Source: an uncultured Phycisphaerae bacterium
GTDB lineage: Bacteria > Planctomycetota > Phycisphaerae > Phycisphaerales > SM1A02
NCBI GenBank assembly: GCA_913046275.1
Contig: CAJWSE010000020.1
Coordinates: 1 to 12,724, forward strand
Length of the DNA: 12,724 nt
Reading direction: 5' to 3'
Each line of letters begins with the position of its first letter. Positions within the stretch are counted from its first letter, which is position 1. The notes beneath the pieces are model-generated. The model made no database searches and was not told the DNA's origin. It was given only the letters and a program-made list of their open reading frames with translations. Below are positions 1 to 6,325 of this stretch, in pieces. Position numbers and translations under genes: made by a program.

Positions 1-681
1 CGTGTGATTGTGTCTACAACAGAGTGCTTGTATGTCGTAGGTATTGCGCCAGATGAATTGCGTATATTAAAAAAAATAGACTTGCCTAATGTTCTTGATG
101 CAGAAGTTCTATCCTCAAATTATCTTGCCGTTTGCGGTGATTTCGGTCATGGTGTATTGCGTCTAGAAGATGACCGTGGTGGCAAAGGCGGAGAATTGCT
201 CAGGGTAGTCCCTGCATTTACTCAGCTAGAAGCAGGCGAATATGACCATCGCGGTATCCAAGTGCCTTCAGGCAAAGCTTCTGTGTACTATAGTTTTGAT
301 CATGGATACAGCGTTTCACAATCCCCCGCTGTAAGTATTGAGGCCCCTCAAGAAGCGGTTGTGCTTGGACTTTCAGCAGAAGTGAATTTAGATGGTGATG
401 TCATTGTCCACAACTCAGTAGGCGTCAGTTCTACACTTGTCCTGAAATCAAAAGCAACGACGATTATTCCTAATGCTGGCAACTTTTGGGTAGGCACTCA
501 GGATGGAATCTTTGTGTTTGGTAGAAATACAAGTGGTGATTGTGAAGAGCTTGGAAGTATTGATCTTGCAGGCCCTATTGTGCAACTTGTTCCACTCTTT
601 GATGGTGCGGTTGCTTTTGTTTCAAAGCATGGCACCATAGGCATTATTGAACGATCTCAAGATATTGCATTTGAGCAGTAA
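1..681 (+). CDS. C-terminal part of an unrecognised, probably beta-rich protein (5' end outside window)
   Basis: The reading frame is open from the first base (CGT, then GTG at 4) to a TAA at 679-681, so the gene almost certainly begins upstream; the GTG at 4 is not a credible start. The visible 226 residues alternate short hydrophobic stretches with turn residues (for example NFWVGTQDGIFVFG, AFVSKHGTIGIIE). This is compatible with the blades of a beta-propeller or a similar all-beta fold, but I recognise no family. There is no membrane segment or obvious catalytic motif in the visible part. The last 25 bases overlap the end of nth on the other strand, so the two genes converge with no room for a conventional terminator. 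Function unknown; only coding status and direction are well supported. Confidence 0.75.
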   Translation, partial: RVIVSTTECLYVVGIAPDELRILKKIDLPNVLDAEVLSSNYLAVCGDFGHGVLRLEDDRGGKGGELLRVVPAFTQLEAGEYDHRGIQVPSGKASVYYSFDHGYSVSQSPAVSIEAPQEAVVLGLSAEVNLDGDVIVHNSVGVSSTLVLKSKATTIIPNAGNFWVGTQDGIFVFGRNTSGDCEELGSIDLAGPIVQLVPLFDGAVAFVSKHGTIGIIERSQDIAFEQ

Positions 682-1289
682 AGTGTGCAAATGCCATCTT
701 GCTTACATGTGCTGCCGCGTTTTTTGCAAACTTCTCTACCGTGTCGAATAAGCAGGTGGCTTAACATGGTCCAATTTTTTTGAGGAAACAATTTCATTAA
801 ATCTTGTTCAATTTTAACGGGGTTTTTTTCCTTGCTTAAGCCAAATCTATTTGCAAGTCTGCCTACATGAGTGTCTACAACTACTCCGTCATTTTTATGA
901 AAGGCATTTCCAAGAACTACATTCGCAGTTTTTCGAGCAACACCACGAAGCTTAATCAGATCTTTCATATTAGATGGTACTTCCCCTCCAAAATCTTCGA
1001 TGATCATCTTGGCTGACATCTGAATTGATTTCGCTTTGCTGTGGAATAGGCCAATAGAAGAAATGAATGGTTCAATTTCATTGGTTGTTGCATTTGCATA
1101 ATCTTCAACATTTTGAAATGTTTTGAAGAGCGCGGGTGTAGCCTTGTTAACTCCAGCATCTGTTGCCTGCGCCGAAAGTATTGTTGCGAAAAGTAGCTCC
1201 AGTGGCGTATTGTAATTAAGTGCACAGTGTGCATCTGGATAGCGTTTATGTAAGGCTGCATATATCTTCGTCGCTTTGTTTTTGGTCAT
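657..1289 (-). CDS. nth: Endonuclease III, DNA glycosylase/AP lyase
   Basis: This 210-residue protein has the usual length of Nth, which removes oxidised pyrimidines from DNA and cleaves at the abasic site. The N-terminal part has the family stretch LLFATILSAQATD (32-44). The helix-hairpin-helix reads LRGVARKTANVV (114-125), with the catalytic lysine at 120. The catalytic aspartate is D139 in VVVDTHVGRLANR. The hairpin is atypical: LPGVG is usual and LRGVA is found here. The C-terminal iron-sulfur loop has four cysteines, but spaced C-x6-C-x5-C-x3-C instead of C-x6-C-x2-C-x5-C; the codons were checked by hand. The start ATG (1289-1287) overlaps the moaE stop as ATGA. An AAAGGAG sequence lies 13 bases upstream, rather far, so translation is probably coupled to moaE. 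The gene end overlaps the preceding convergent gene by 25 bases. MutY is less likely given the short length. Confidence 0.95.
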   Translation of the reverse strand: MTKNKATKIYAALHKRYPDAHCALNYNTPLELLFATILSAQATDAGVNKATPALFKTFQNVEDYANATTNEIEPFISSIGLFHSKAKSIQMSAKMIIEDFGGEVPSNMKDLIKLRGVARKTANVVLGNAFHKNDGVVVDTHVGRLANRFGLSKEKNPVKIEQDLMKLFPQKNWTMLSHLLIRHGREVCKKRGSTCKQDGICTLYCSNAIS

Positions 1290-1726
1290 GGTTTAAGAGG
1301 AACTCCTTTGGACCAGGTTGTGCCATGAGACCATATTTCTTGTTTCCAGATAGGGGCTCTTTGTTTAAGTAAATCTATCATGAATCGGCAAGATCTGAAT
1401 GCGTCCGCCCTGTGCATGCTGCTTGCTGCAATAACTATACTGGCGTTGTTTATTTCTACGCGACCAATACTATGCGTTAATCGTATATAGCCTATAGAGA
1501 ACCTGTGTATCGATTCAGTCGCAAGTTCAATAAGTGTTTTTTTAGCCATTTCTTCATAGCACTCATATTCGAGGGCAATCAAAGAGCCTTGGTCATTATG
1601 TTCTTCAGGTCTTGTCCTACCAATAAATACGCACTCGCCGCCGCATCCTATCAAAGGTAAAATACTAGCAGATGGGACATCTATTGGGCCTTGAATTAAT
1701 TGGATAGATATTTGATCATCAGTCAT
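1286..1726 (-). CDS. moaE: Molybdopterin synthase catalytic (large) subunit MoaE
   Basis: MoaE transfers sulfur from the MoaD C-terminal thiocarboxylate to precursor Z (cPMP) to make molybdopterin in the cytoplasm. The 146-residue product shows the family landmarks in order: GECVFIGRTRP (30-40), LEYECYEEMA (52-61), HSIGRVEI (85-92), the SMHRADAFRSCR segment (103-114) and KQRAPIWKQE (121-130). K121 and K128 correspond by position to the two active-site lysines of the family. It is the first gene of a two-gene minus-strand unit with nth (4-base overlap) and is divergent from moaB. No Shine-Dalgarno is seen before the ATG; see the possible leaderless promoter entry. The partner genes moaA, moaC and moaD are not in this window. 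Confidence 0.95.
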   Translation of the reverse strand: MTDDQISIQLIQGPIDVPSASILPLIGCGGECVFIGRTRPEEHNDQGSLIALEYECYEEMAKKTLIELATESIHRFSIGYIRLTHSIGRVEINNASIVIAASSMHRADAFRSCRFMIDLLKQRAPIWKQEIWSHGTTWSKGVPLKP

Positions 1727-1762
1727 TAGATAATTATCTTACTATATGAGTAGTACTGTAAA
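1727..1762 (-). promoter_or_regulatory. Possible moaE promoter with a 12-bp palindrome
   Basis: On the minus strand a TTTACA (-35-like, 1762-1757) and GATAAT (-10-like, 1738-1733) are separated by 18 bases. The -10 ends only 6 bases before the moaE ATG, so a transcript would start at about the start codon. This agrees with the absence of a Shine-Dalgarno. The -10 lies inside a perfect palindrome, AGATAATTATCT (1728-1739). The palindrome could be an operator, but AT-rich 12-mers also arise by chance. This is inference from motif matching only. Confidence 0.3.
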
Positions 1763-1779
1763 CTGCTTAAATGTCACGC

Positions 1780-1783
1780 GGAG
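1780..1783 (+). promoter_or_regulatory. Ribosome binding site deciding the moaB start
   Basis: GGAG lies 7 bases before the ATG at 1791, the normal spacing. A further in-frame ATG at 1746 would add 15 residues (beginning MSSTVNCLN) that do not resemble the family N-terminus and has no visible Shine-Dalgarno. The start at 1791 is therefore preferred. Confidence 0.7.
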
Positions 1784-1790
1784 AAAAAAA

Positions 1791-2285
1791 ATGAGTGTAT
1801 CGATTGCAGTTCTTACGGTAAGTGACACGCGAAGCTCTGATTCAGACTTTAGTGGAAAGTGCATTACAGAAATTCTTACAGCGGCGGGTCATATCGTGAA
1901 TACTAAAGCGATTGTTAAGGATGAAGAGTCGGATATACAATACGTTATTGGTAAATGGTTGAAAGAAGGTTTTGTCGATGTTATTGTTGTAACAGGTGGC
2001 ACAGGGCCTTCAATTAGAGACGTTACTCCAAATGCAATCGTTCCTATGTTTACATCTAGGATGCCTGGATTTGGGGAGTTATTTAGGCAATTAAGTTATG
2101 ATGAGATAGGTTCCGCGGCAATGCTCAGCCGGGCAGATGCAGGTTGGATAGATCAGGGGCTAATTAGGATTCCAGTTTTTTTATTACCCGGTTCTCCGCA
2201 TGCAGTTCGCTTAGCTATTACAGCATTAATTGAGCCTCAATTAAATCACTTAATGCAAATTTGTAGTCAAGAGCAAAAACCATGA
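1791..2285 (+). CDS. moaB: Molybdenum cofactor biosynthesis protein MoaB/MogA family
   Basis: The 164-residue product is a single MoCF (MoaB/MogA) domain. In this family MogA-type members adenylylate molybdopterin before molybdate insertion; the MoaB-type assignment here is by overall resemblance. Visible motifs are IAVLTVSDTRS (5-15), VVTGGTGPSIRDVTP (66-80), MPGFGELFR (91-99), MLSRADAG (111-118) and LLPGSPHAV (131-139). TGGTG and PGSP are the molybdopterin-binding loop signatures. The start at 1791 is chosen because of GGAG upstream and because MSVSIAVLTVSD matches the family N-terminus; an ATG at 1746 is the alternative. It is divergent from moaE, so the two molybdopterin genes share a roughly 60-base intergenic region. 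Its stop overlaps the acpS start as ATGA. MogA versus MoaB cannot be separated with certainty here. Confidence 0.92.
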   Translation: MSVSIAVLTVSDTRSSDSDFSGKCITEILTAAGHIVNTKAIVKDEESDIQYVIGKWLKEGFVDVIVVTGGTGPSIRDVTPNAIVPMFTSRMPGFGELFRQLSYDEIGSAAMLSRADAGWIDQGLIRIPVFLLPGSPHAVRLAITALIEPQLNHLMQICSQEQKP

Positions 2286-2674
2286 AAATTGTGCATGGTG
2301 TTGATATTGTAGATGTAGCACGTGTTGCGTCGATGTTACAGAATCATGGACAGTTGTTTGTCGATCGTTGCTTTACGCTTGCAGAACAAAAAATATCTGA
2401 AGTTAACTCTGAGGAAATGAAAGTGCAACGGTATGCAGCTCGATACGCGGCAAAGGAAGCGGTTCTTAAAGCTCTAGGAACGGGGCTTGCTGGTGGGATT
2501 CAGTGGATTGATATTTGTATCATTCGGGAAGATGGTCCACCTATGGTAGAGTTATCAGGAAAGGCGGCAGAATTAGCTGAGCAACTTGGCATAACAGAAT
2601 GGAAATTAAGCCTGTCACATTCAGGCGGAATAGCGATTGCAAGCGTGATAGGAATAGGAGGATTGCATGAGTAA
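2282..2674 (+). CDS. acpS: Holo-[acyl-carrier-protein] synthase
   Basis: AcpS transfers 4'-phosphopantetheine from CoA to the conserved serine of apo-ACP, which activates fatty acid synthesis. The 130-residue length is normal for the short bacterial type. The N-terminal GVDIVDVARV (6-15) supplies the Mg-binding D8. RYAAKEAVLKALGTGL (54-69) carries the catalytic K58-E59 pair, and LSLSHSGGIAIASVI (109-123) is the usual C-terminal strand with its conserved S-H. The ATG overlaps the moaB stop (ATGA), and the stop overlaps the next gene start by 8 bases, so it is in the middle of a tightly coupled plus-strand unit. No oddities seen. Confidence 0.95.
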   Translation: MKIVHGVDIVDVARVASMLQNHGQLFVDRCFTLAEQKISEVNSEEMKVQRYAARYAAKEAVLKALGTGLAGGIQWIDICIIREDGPPMVELSGKAAELAEQLGITEWKLSLSHSGGIAIASVIGIGGLHE

Positions 2675-3314
2675 GAAAAAAGGCCCTGCACTATACGAGC
2701 TTATTTCATCTAAAAGAAATCCAAATGAAGTAGATGCATCCTTAGGTCAAGGGCATATGGATGATGTAGACTTAGAAAGAAATGTTCTAACGCCTGGTAG
2801 ATCTATTCGTATTTCAATTGGTACGTTTGGAGTTATTGTCGCAGTTGGTATAGCAATAATAGTTATTTCATACACAATGGGCTTTCGGAAGGGTTCAGCA
2901 ATTTCTAGAGAAGACTACGCAAGTCGCCTTTTTGAAGAGATTCCTTCTCCAGTGATTACTGAGCAAATTAACCCGTCAGAAGCAGTCCTCCAGACGGCAG
3001 CAGGCGCCTCAAGTGGCCCAGGCACTATTTTGAGCGATCCGCGTCAGACAGGAGCTTATTATTATGTGCTTATGGAGGTCGCAAAGCCTGCCGCAGTGCA
3101 ATTTGCCACTTTCTGTAGGCAAAAAGGACTTGAAACTTATGTCGTTTCAGGCAACAATACGCGACTTCACAAAGTTATTGCATTGCCTGGTTCGGTAGAT
3201 AGGCAATCTTCTGCGTTGATGGGTGTTCGTTCCACGATTCTTGCAATCGGGCAAGAATGGGCGAATACAAAGGGTAGTGATTTAAAAGATGCGTATTTAA
3301 GCATTAAGAAATAA
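2667..3314 (+). CDS. Single-pass membrane protein with a possible SPOR-like C-terminal domain
   Basis: I do not recognise a named gene. The 215-residue product has a hydrophilic N-terminal region of about 48 residues that opens KGPALYELISS (6-16), then one strong membrane segment at about 49-71 (IGTFGVIVAVGIAIIVISY), and then a soluble region. Charge around the segment suggests N-terminus inside and the rest in the periplasm. Residues about 129-175 (GAYYYVLMEVAKPAAVQFA, then a glycine-bounded strand ending HKVIALPG) resemble the aromatic-strand/helix/strand pattern of SPOR peptidoglycan-binding domains, but the match is loose. A short Ala/Ser/Gly-rich linker lies at 110-121. The start ATG overlaps the acpS end as ATGAGTAA. 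Similar short anchored proteins beginning with a PALYELI-like stretch are, from memory, common in planctomycetes; an envelope role is inference. Confidence 0.85.
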   Translation: MSKKKGPALYELISSKRNPNEVDASLGQGHMDDVDLERNVLTPGRSIRISIGTFGVIVAVGIAIIVISYTMGFRKGSAISREDYASRLFEEIPSPVITEQINPSEAVLQTAAGASSGPGTILSDPRQTGAYYYVLMEVAKPAAVQFATFCRQKGLETYVVSGNNTRLHKVIALPGSVDRQSSALMGVRSTILAIGQEWANTKGSDLKDAYLSIKK

Positions 3315-3333
3315 AACTGTTAGGAATTAAATT

Positions 3334-3555
3334 ATGAGTCTTCATCGAAGTTTGAAAACAAAACCTGCTGGACTAAACCAACACCGGAACGTTCTTACTC
3401 GTGCTGAACGTATTGAGATGCTTTCAAATGATGATAAGTACACAGAAGAAAGCTCGCCCATTGGTCTTCCAAAAGTCGGTAGCCGCAAAATGAAAGTTGC
3501 AGGCAAGAAGAAGAAGACTGATGATGAGGGTGCTGAAGAGTCAGGTGACGAATAG
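3334..3555 (+). CDS. PVC-superphylum small basic (signature) protein
   Basis: This 73-residue protein matches the small basic protein family seen in Planctomycetes, Verrucomicrobia, Chlamydiae and relatives. It begins MSLHRSLKTK, then has RNVLTRAERIEML (18-30), GLPKVGSRKMKV (44-55) and a lysine cluster KKKK (58-61). The biochemical role of the family is not firmly settled; a nucleic-acid or ribosome association has been suggested. Here the lysine cluster is followed by a strongly acidic tail (TDDEGAEESGDE, 62-73), so the charges are segregated. AGGA at 3322-3325 lies 8 bases before the ATG, a good Shine-Dalgarno. The next gene starts 2 bases after the stop. This is the most useful taxonomic marker in the window. 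Confidence 0.88.
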   Translation: MSLHRSLKTKPAGLNQHRNVLTRAERIEMLSNDDKYTEESSPIGLPKVGSRKMKVAGKKKKTDDEGAEESGDE

Positions 3556-3557
3556 CA

Positions 3558-4706
3558 TTGTCTTCGTCGCTCGACATTGAGCGTCTTCTTTCAGCACGCG
3601 TAAAAGATATTGAAACTTCGGGTATTCGTCGTGCGTGGGCTCTTGCTCAGGCATGCAAAGATCCTATCAATTTGTCAATTGGGCAACCTGATTTTGATGT
3701 AGCGGCTTCAATTAAGGAAGCTGCAATTAAAGCTATTCAAAATGACCTTAATGGATATACACAGACAGCTGGTATTAATCCACTTCTCGATACTGTTCAT
3801 CAACGATTAAATGGCCAATATGGTTGGGAGTTTGGTGAACAGTCAAATCTCTCTGCAATGGTTACTTCTGGTACAGCCGGTGCATTGACCCTTGCTTGCT
3901 TGGCAGTACTAGGCCCTGGTGATGAGATAATAGTCCCTGATCCTTATTTTGTGATTTATCCAACTTTAGCACGTATCGCTGAAGCAAAAGCAGTTCTTTG
4001 TGATACATATCCCGACTTTAGAATGACTGCAGAACGAATTGAAAAATGTATCACCGCTAAAACGAAAGCAGTACTGATAAATTCACCAGCCAATCCAACA
4101 GGGGTAGTTTTGAATGCAAAAGAAGTTGAAAATATCGCAATACTTTGTCGAGATAAAGGAATTCTTCTTATAACTGATGAGATTTATGATGAATTCGTAT
4201 TTCCCCCTGTAGTGCATTCAAGTCCGGCAGAAACAAGCGAAGATGTACTCATTATTCGAGGTTATGGAAAGACCTACGGATGTACGGGGTGGCGTATGGG
4301 TTATGCGGCTGGACCAAGAGTCCTTATCGATAGTATGTTGAAATTACAACAACAAACTTTTGTTTGTGCTCCATCGGTTATGCAGCATGCGCTCCTTGGT
4401 GCATACGATATCGATTTATCTCCATTGATTACCCGTTTTGCAAATCGTAGAGATATGGTTGTTGATTTGTTAGGAGATATTACTGAGGTGATTGTCCCAG
4501 ATGGTGCGTTTTATGCTTTCCCAAAAATTCCAGAACGGCATAATATGTGTGGCATGGAATTTATTTCAAAAGCAGTTGAGCATGATGTTCTTGTTATTCA
4601 AGGTGGCGTGTTTTCAAATTTTGACACTCATTTTAGGATTAGTTATGCAGTGCCAGAAAATAAGCTTGAATCTGGTCTGCGTACACTGCGTTCGCTGCTC
4701 CAATAA
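3558..4706 (+). CDS. PLP-dependent aminotransferase, class I/II (aspartate aminotransferase-like)
   Basis: The 382-residue product is a fold-type I aminotransferase that moves an amino group between an amino acid and a 2-oxo acid using pyridoxal phosphate. Visible landmarks are LSIGQPDFD (39-47), TSGTAGALTLA (103-113), NSPANPTG (175-182, with N179), TDEIYDEF (206-213, with D207 and Y210) and GYGKTYGCTGWRMGY (235-249), where K238 should form the Schiff base. HFRISYAV near the C-terminus supplies the carboxylate-binding arginine. The substrate cannot be fixed from sequence; aspartate, aromatic or alanine-type donors are all possible. The start is TTG at 3558: an in-frame TGA at 3546-3548 lies just upstream, and the first methionine codon would remove 100 conserved residues. 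AGGTG at 3543-3547 is a possible Shine-Dalgarno. Confidence 0.93.
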   Translation: MSSSLDIERLLSARVKDIETSGIRRAWALAQACKDPINLSIGQPDFDVAASIKEAAIKAIQNDLNGYTQTAGINPLLDTVHQRLNGQYGWEFGEQSNLSAMVTSGTAGALTLACLAVLGPGDEIIVPDPYFVIYPTLARIAEAKAVLCDTYPDFRMTAERIEKCITAKTKAVLINSPANPTGVVLNAKEVENIAILCRDKGILLITDEIYDEFVFPPVVHSSPAETSEDVLIIRGYGKTYGCTGWRMGYAAGPRVLIDSMLKLQQQTFVCAPSVMQHALLGAYDIDLSPLITRFANRRDMVVDLLGDITEVIVPDGAFYAFPKIPERHNMCGMEFISKAVEHDVLVIQGGVFSNFDTHFRISYAVPENKLESGLRTLRSLLQ

Positions 4707-4709
4707 TTT

Positions 4710-4750
4710 AAAAAGGCCCCGTCGGCGAGGCAAAGCAACGCCGACGAGGC
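4710..4750 (-). terminator. Rho-independent terminator for the minus-strand glycosyltransferase unit
   Basis: Arms at 4716-4727 (GCCCCGTCGGCG) and 4739-4750 (CGCCGACGAGGC) pair over 12 positions with one mismatch, and the 7-bp core GTCGGCG/CGCCGAC is perfect; the loop is 11 bases. Read on the minus strand the stem is followed at once by CC and five T (4714-4710), the classic layout. On the plus strand the five bases precede the stem as A, and no T tract follows it, so termination of the aminotransferase transcript here would be weaker. Confidence 0.8.
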
Positions 4751-4755
4751 GGAGG

Positions 4756-4771
4756 GGAGAAAGATTTCTCC
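4756..4771. other. Small second hairpin in the convergent gap
   Basis: GGAGAAA (4756-4762) and TTTCTCC (4765-4771) are perfect inverted repeats around GA. They sit just after the large hairpin as read on the plus strand. There is no T run, so this is not a terminator by itself; it may add structure to either 3' end or be chance. Confidence 0.4.
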
Positions 4772-4808
4772 TAAGTCGACAGAATGGCCAAGTTAGCATG
4801 AGTGAAAG

Positions 4809-5828
4809 TTAAATTAGGGTAAATGAAGCTTCAAAAGCTGCGATTTGAGCTGATGAGGAGTACATTTTGTCAATTATATTTTTGCTTGCTCGGCCCAGTT
4901 GCTTCGCTAAAACAGGATCTTCCAGTAACCGTGATATAGAGTAATCCCAATTGTGTTCAACGATAAGAGCTGTTTCTTCATCAATGAGCATGTCATATCC
5001 GGGAATCTCTGTGGTGACAATTGGAATACAGGCAAGCATTACTTCAAGGACTATTGTTCTTAGTGGCATTGTACTTGAAGGAAGAAGGACTAAATCAGAA
5101 TCGGTAATGAGGGCTCGAAGCTCGTCCATTCCGCGCAAGCAAGTAACTCTGTCGAGCATCTCTACTTGTTCAATCATTTTCCAGACTTTGTGTCGTTGTT
5201 TACCGGTATGTTCAATAAAGATATGTATATTTGGAAACTGTCGGAGAGATTCAAGGATAATTTTTGTAGTTTTTACGTTGTCTCCACCATTTAATATTGA
5301 AATGCAACGTTTTGGTTTTGCTGTTGCAGTTATATGTCCATTAGATGTTGCTGCGCCAATTGGTACAAGCGCGACTCTTTCTTCGCCAACTCTATGAGCA
5401 ATAGTTCGCTCAATTGTTGGGGTTGGTGCAAACCATCTCCAAATAGGTGAATTTCTTTTAAGTCTCTTCGCTTCTCGCATTGAGACAATTTCACTCAATA
5501 TCGGCGCATTAACTTCCTTGTGTATATCAAGTGCAATTTGTAGGGCATCATTTCCAAAGGCTACTATGACTTCAATGTCTAGTTTTTTAAGTTGGTTGAC
5601 AATCTTGTCTCTTCGTGCTCCACGTAGAAGAAAGGGTACAGGCATGATGGTTGGAATTCGATGCGTTAAAGATACAGGTTGTTCATGTTCAGGAATTATA
5701 TTGTCGATAGTTTGTGGGACAATTCTAACAATATGATTCCCATCATTTAAAAGCCCAACAATAAAACGATTTAGCATTGCGTGCTCTTGATCTATTCTGT
5801 TTTGAGACATAATCATCGCAATATTCAT
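4809..5828 (-). CDS. Glycosyltransferase, GT-B fold (GT4-like)
   Basis: The 339-residue product resembles family 4 glycosyltransferases, which use nucleotide sugars to build cell-surface glycans. The N-terminus MNIAMIMSQNRIDQEHAMLN and the helix with FIVGLLNDGNHIVRIV (22-37) look like the acceptor-side Rossmann domain. RCISILNGGD (174-183) begins the donor domain, and LVLLPSS (246-252) followed by LEVMLACIPIVTT (261-273) and GYDMLID (277-283) match the donor-binding region. The usual E-x7-E is incomplete: E262 is present, but M254 sits where the first glutamate is expected. No membrane segment or signal is seen, so it is cytoplasmic or peripheral. It is last in a minus-strand unit, 2 bases after the thioesterase stop, with a terminator 60 bases downstream. 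No other cell-wall glycan genes are adjacent, so the substrate is unknown. Confidence 0.85.
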   Translation of the reverse strand: MNIAMIMSQNRIDQEHAMLNRFIVGLLNDGNHIVRIVPQTIDNIIPEHEQPVSLTHRIPTIMPVPFLLRGARRDKIVNQLKKLDIEVIVAFGNDALQIALDIHKEVNAPILSEIVSMREAKRLKRNSPIWRWFAPTPTIERTIAHRVGEERVALVPIGAATSNGHITATAKPKRCISILNGGDNVKTTKIILESLRQFPNIHIFIEHTGKQRHKVWKMIEQVEMLDRVTCLRGMDELRALITDSDLVLLPSSTMPLRTIVLEVMLACIPIVTTEIPGYDMLIDEETALIVEHNWDYSISRLLEDPVLAKQLGRASKNIIDKMYSSSAQIAAFEASFTLI

Positions 5829-5830
5829 GA

Positions 5831-6325
5831 TTAGATTACTCGTGATTCTTGTAAGGGCTGAAGTGAAGAAGCCATTTGCTGTGTAATTGAAGTTGGTTTT
5901 CTAGTAATTAAATCAACAAGTACCCACAATGTTTTGCATATGCATACAACCCTACAAGGTTCATCAATAGCATGAATGTAAGTAGTTCTCCATGATTTAA
6001 CGCGACGAACATCTTCGACCCAAGTTGTTAGTCGTAAACTGTCTGATGCTGTCGCTTCACTACAGTAATCAATTTCGTGTCGAGCGACGAACCACATGAT
6101 ATCTTGGCTAATAAGCTTTTTGCGTTCCATATTGCATGCATCACAATGTAATTGAGATGCTTTGTCAATCCATCTTAAGTATTCGATATTATTTATATGA
6201 TTAACTTCATTGCTTGATTGTTCCTTATTAATTTCTATGTTGCATTGAAATGGAGATGGGTGTGTTGCCTCAGCAAATGAAATGTAATCAATCTTTGTAG
6301 TTGGGTAGATGATAAGATTATTCAT
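5831..6325 (-). CDS. Hot-dog fold acyl-CoA thioesterase (4HBT-like)
   Basis: The 164-residue product resembles 4-hydroxybenzoyl-CoA thioesterase-type hot-dog enzymes, which hydrolyse acyl-CoA or acyl-ACP thioesters. Key stretches are VNHINNIEYLRWIDKA (41-56), the helix with the conserved N-H-x-N-N, and WFVARHEIDY (78-87), followed by SLRLTTWVED (96-105) and KTLWVLVDLITRKPT (131-145), typical strands of the fold. The first 35 or so residues before the conserved part are longer than usual and have no clear relatives. The start at 6325 gives an ATGA overlap with the preceding DUF971 gene; an upstream ATG at 6352 would add 9 residues and overlap more. The gene ends 2 bases before the glycosyltransferase start. 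Acyl substrate unknown. Confidence 0.87.
   Translation of the reverse strand: MNNLIIYPTTKIDYISFAEATHPSPFQCNIEINKEQSSNEVNHINNIEYLRWIDKASQLHCDACNMERKKLISQDIMWFVARHEIDYCSEATASDSLRLTTWVEDVRRVKSWRTTYIHAIDEPCRVVCICKTLWVLVDLITRKPTSITQQMASSLQPLQESRVI

Noticed and set aside
1746..1790. Longer moaB N-terminus from the ATG at 1746
   Set aside because: The extra 15 residues do not resemble the family and lack a Shine-Dalgarno, while the ATG at 1791 has GGAG at 7 bases.
4492..4812. Plus-strand frame ending in an Arg-rich stretch across the terminator hairpin
   Set aside because: It is out of frame within the aminotransferase gene, and the Arg-rich part is just the translated GC-rich hairpin.
4951..5397. 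148-codon plus-strand frame opposite the glycosyltransferase gene
   Set aside because: It is serine-rich low-content sequence with no family pattern, antisense to a well-supported gene.
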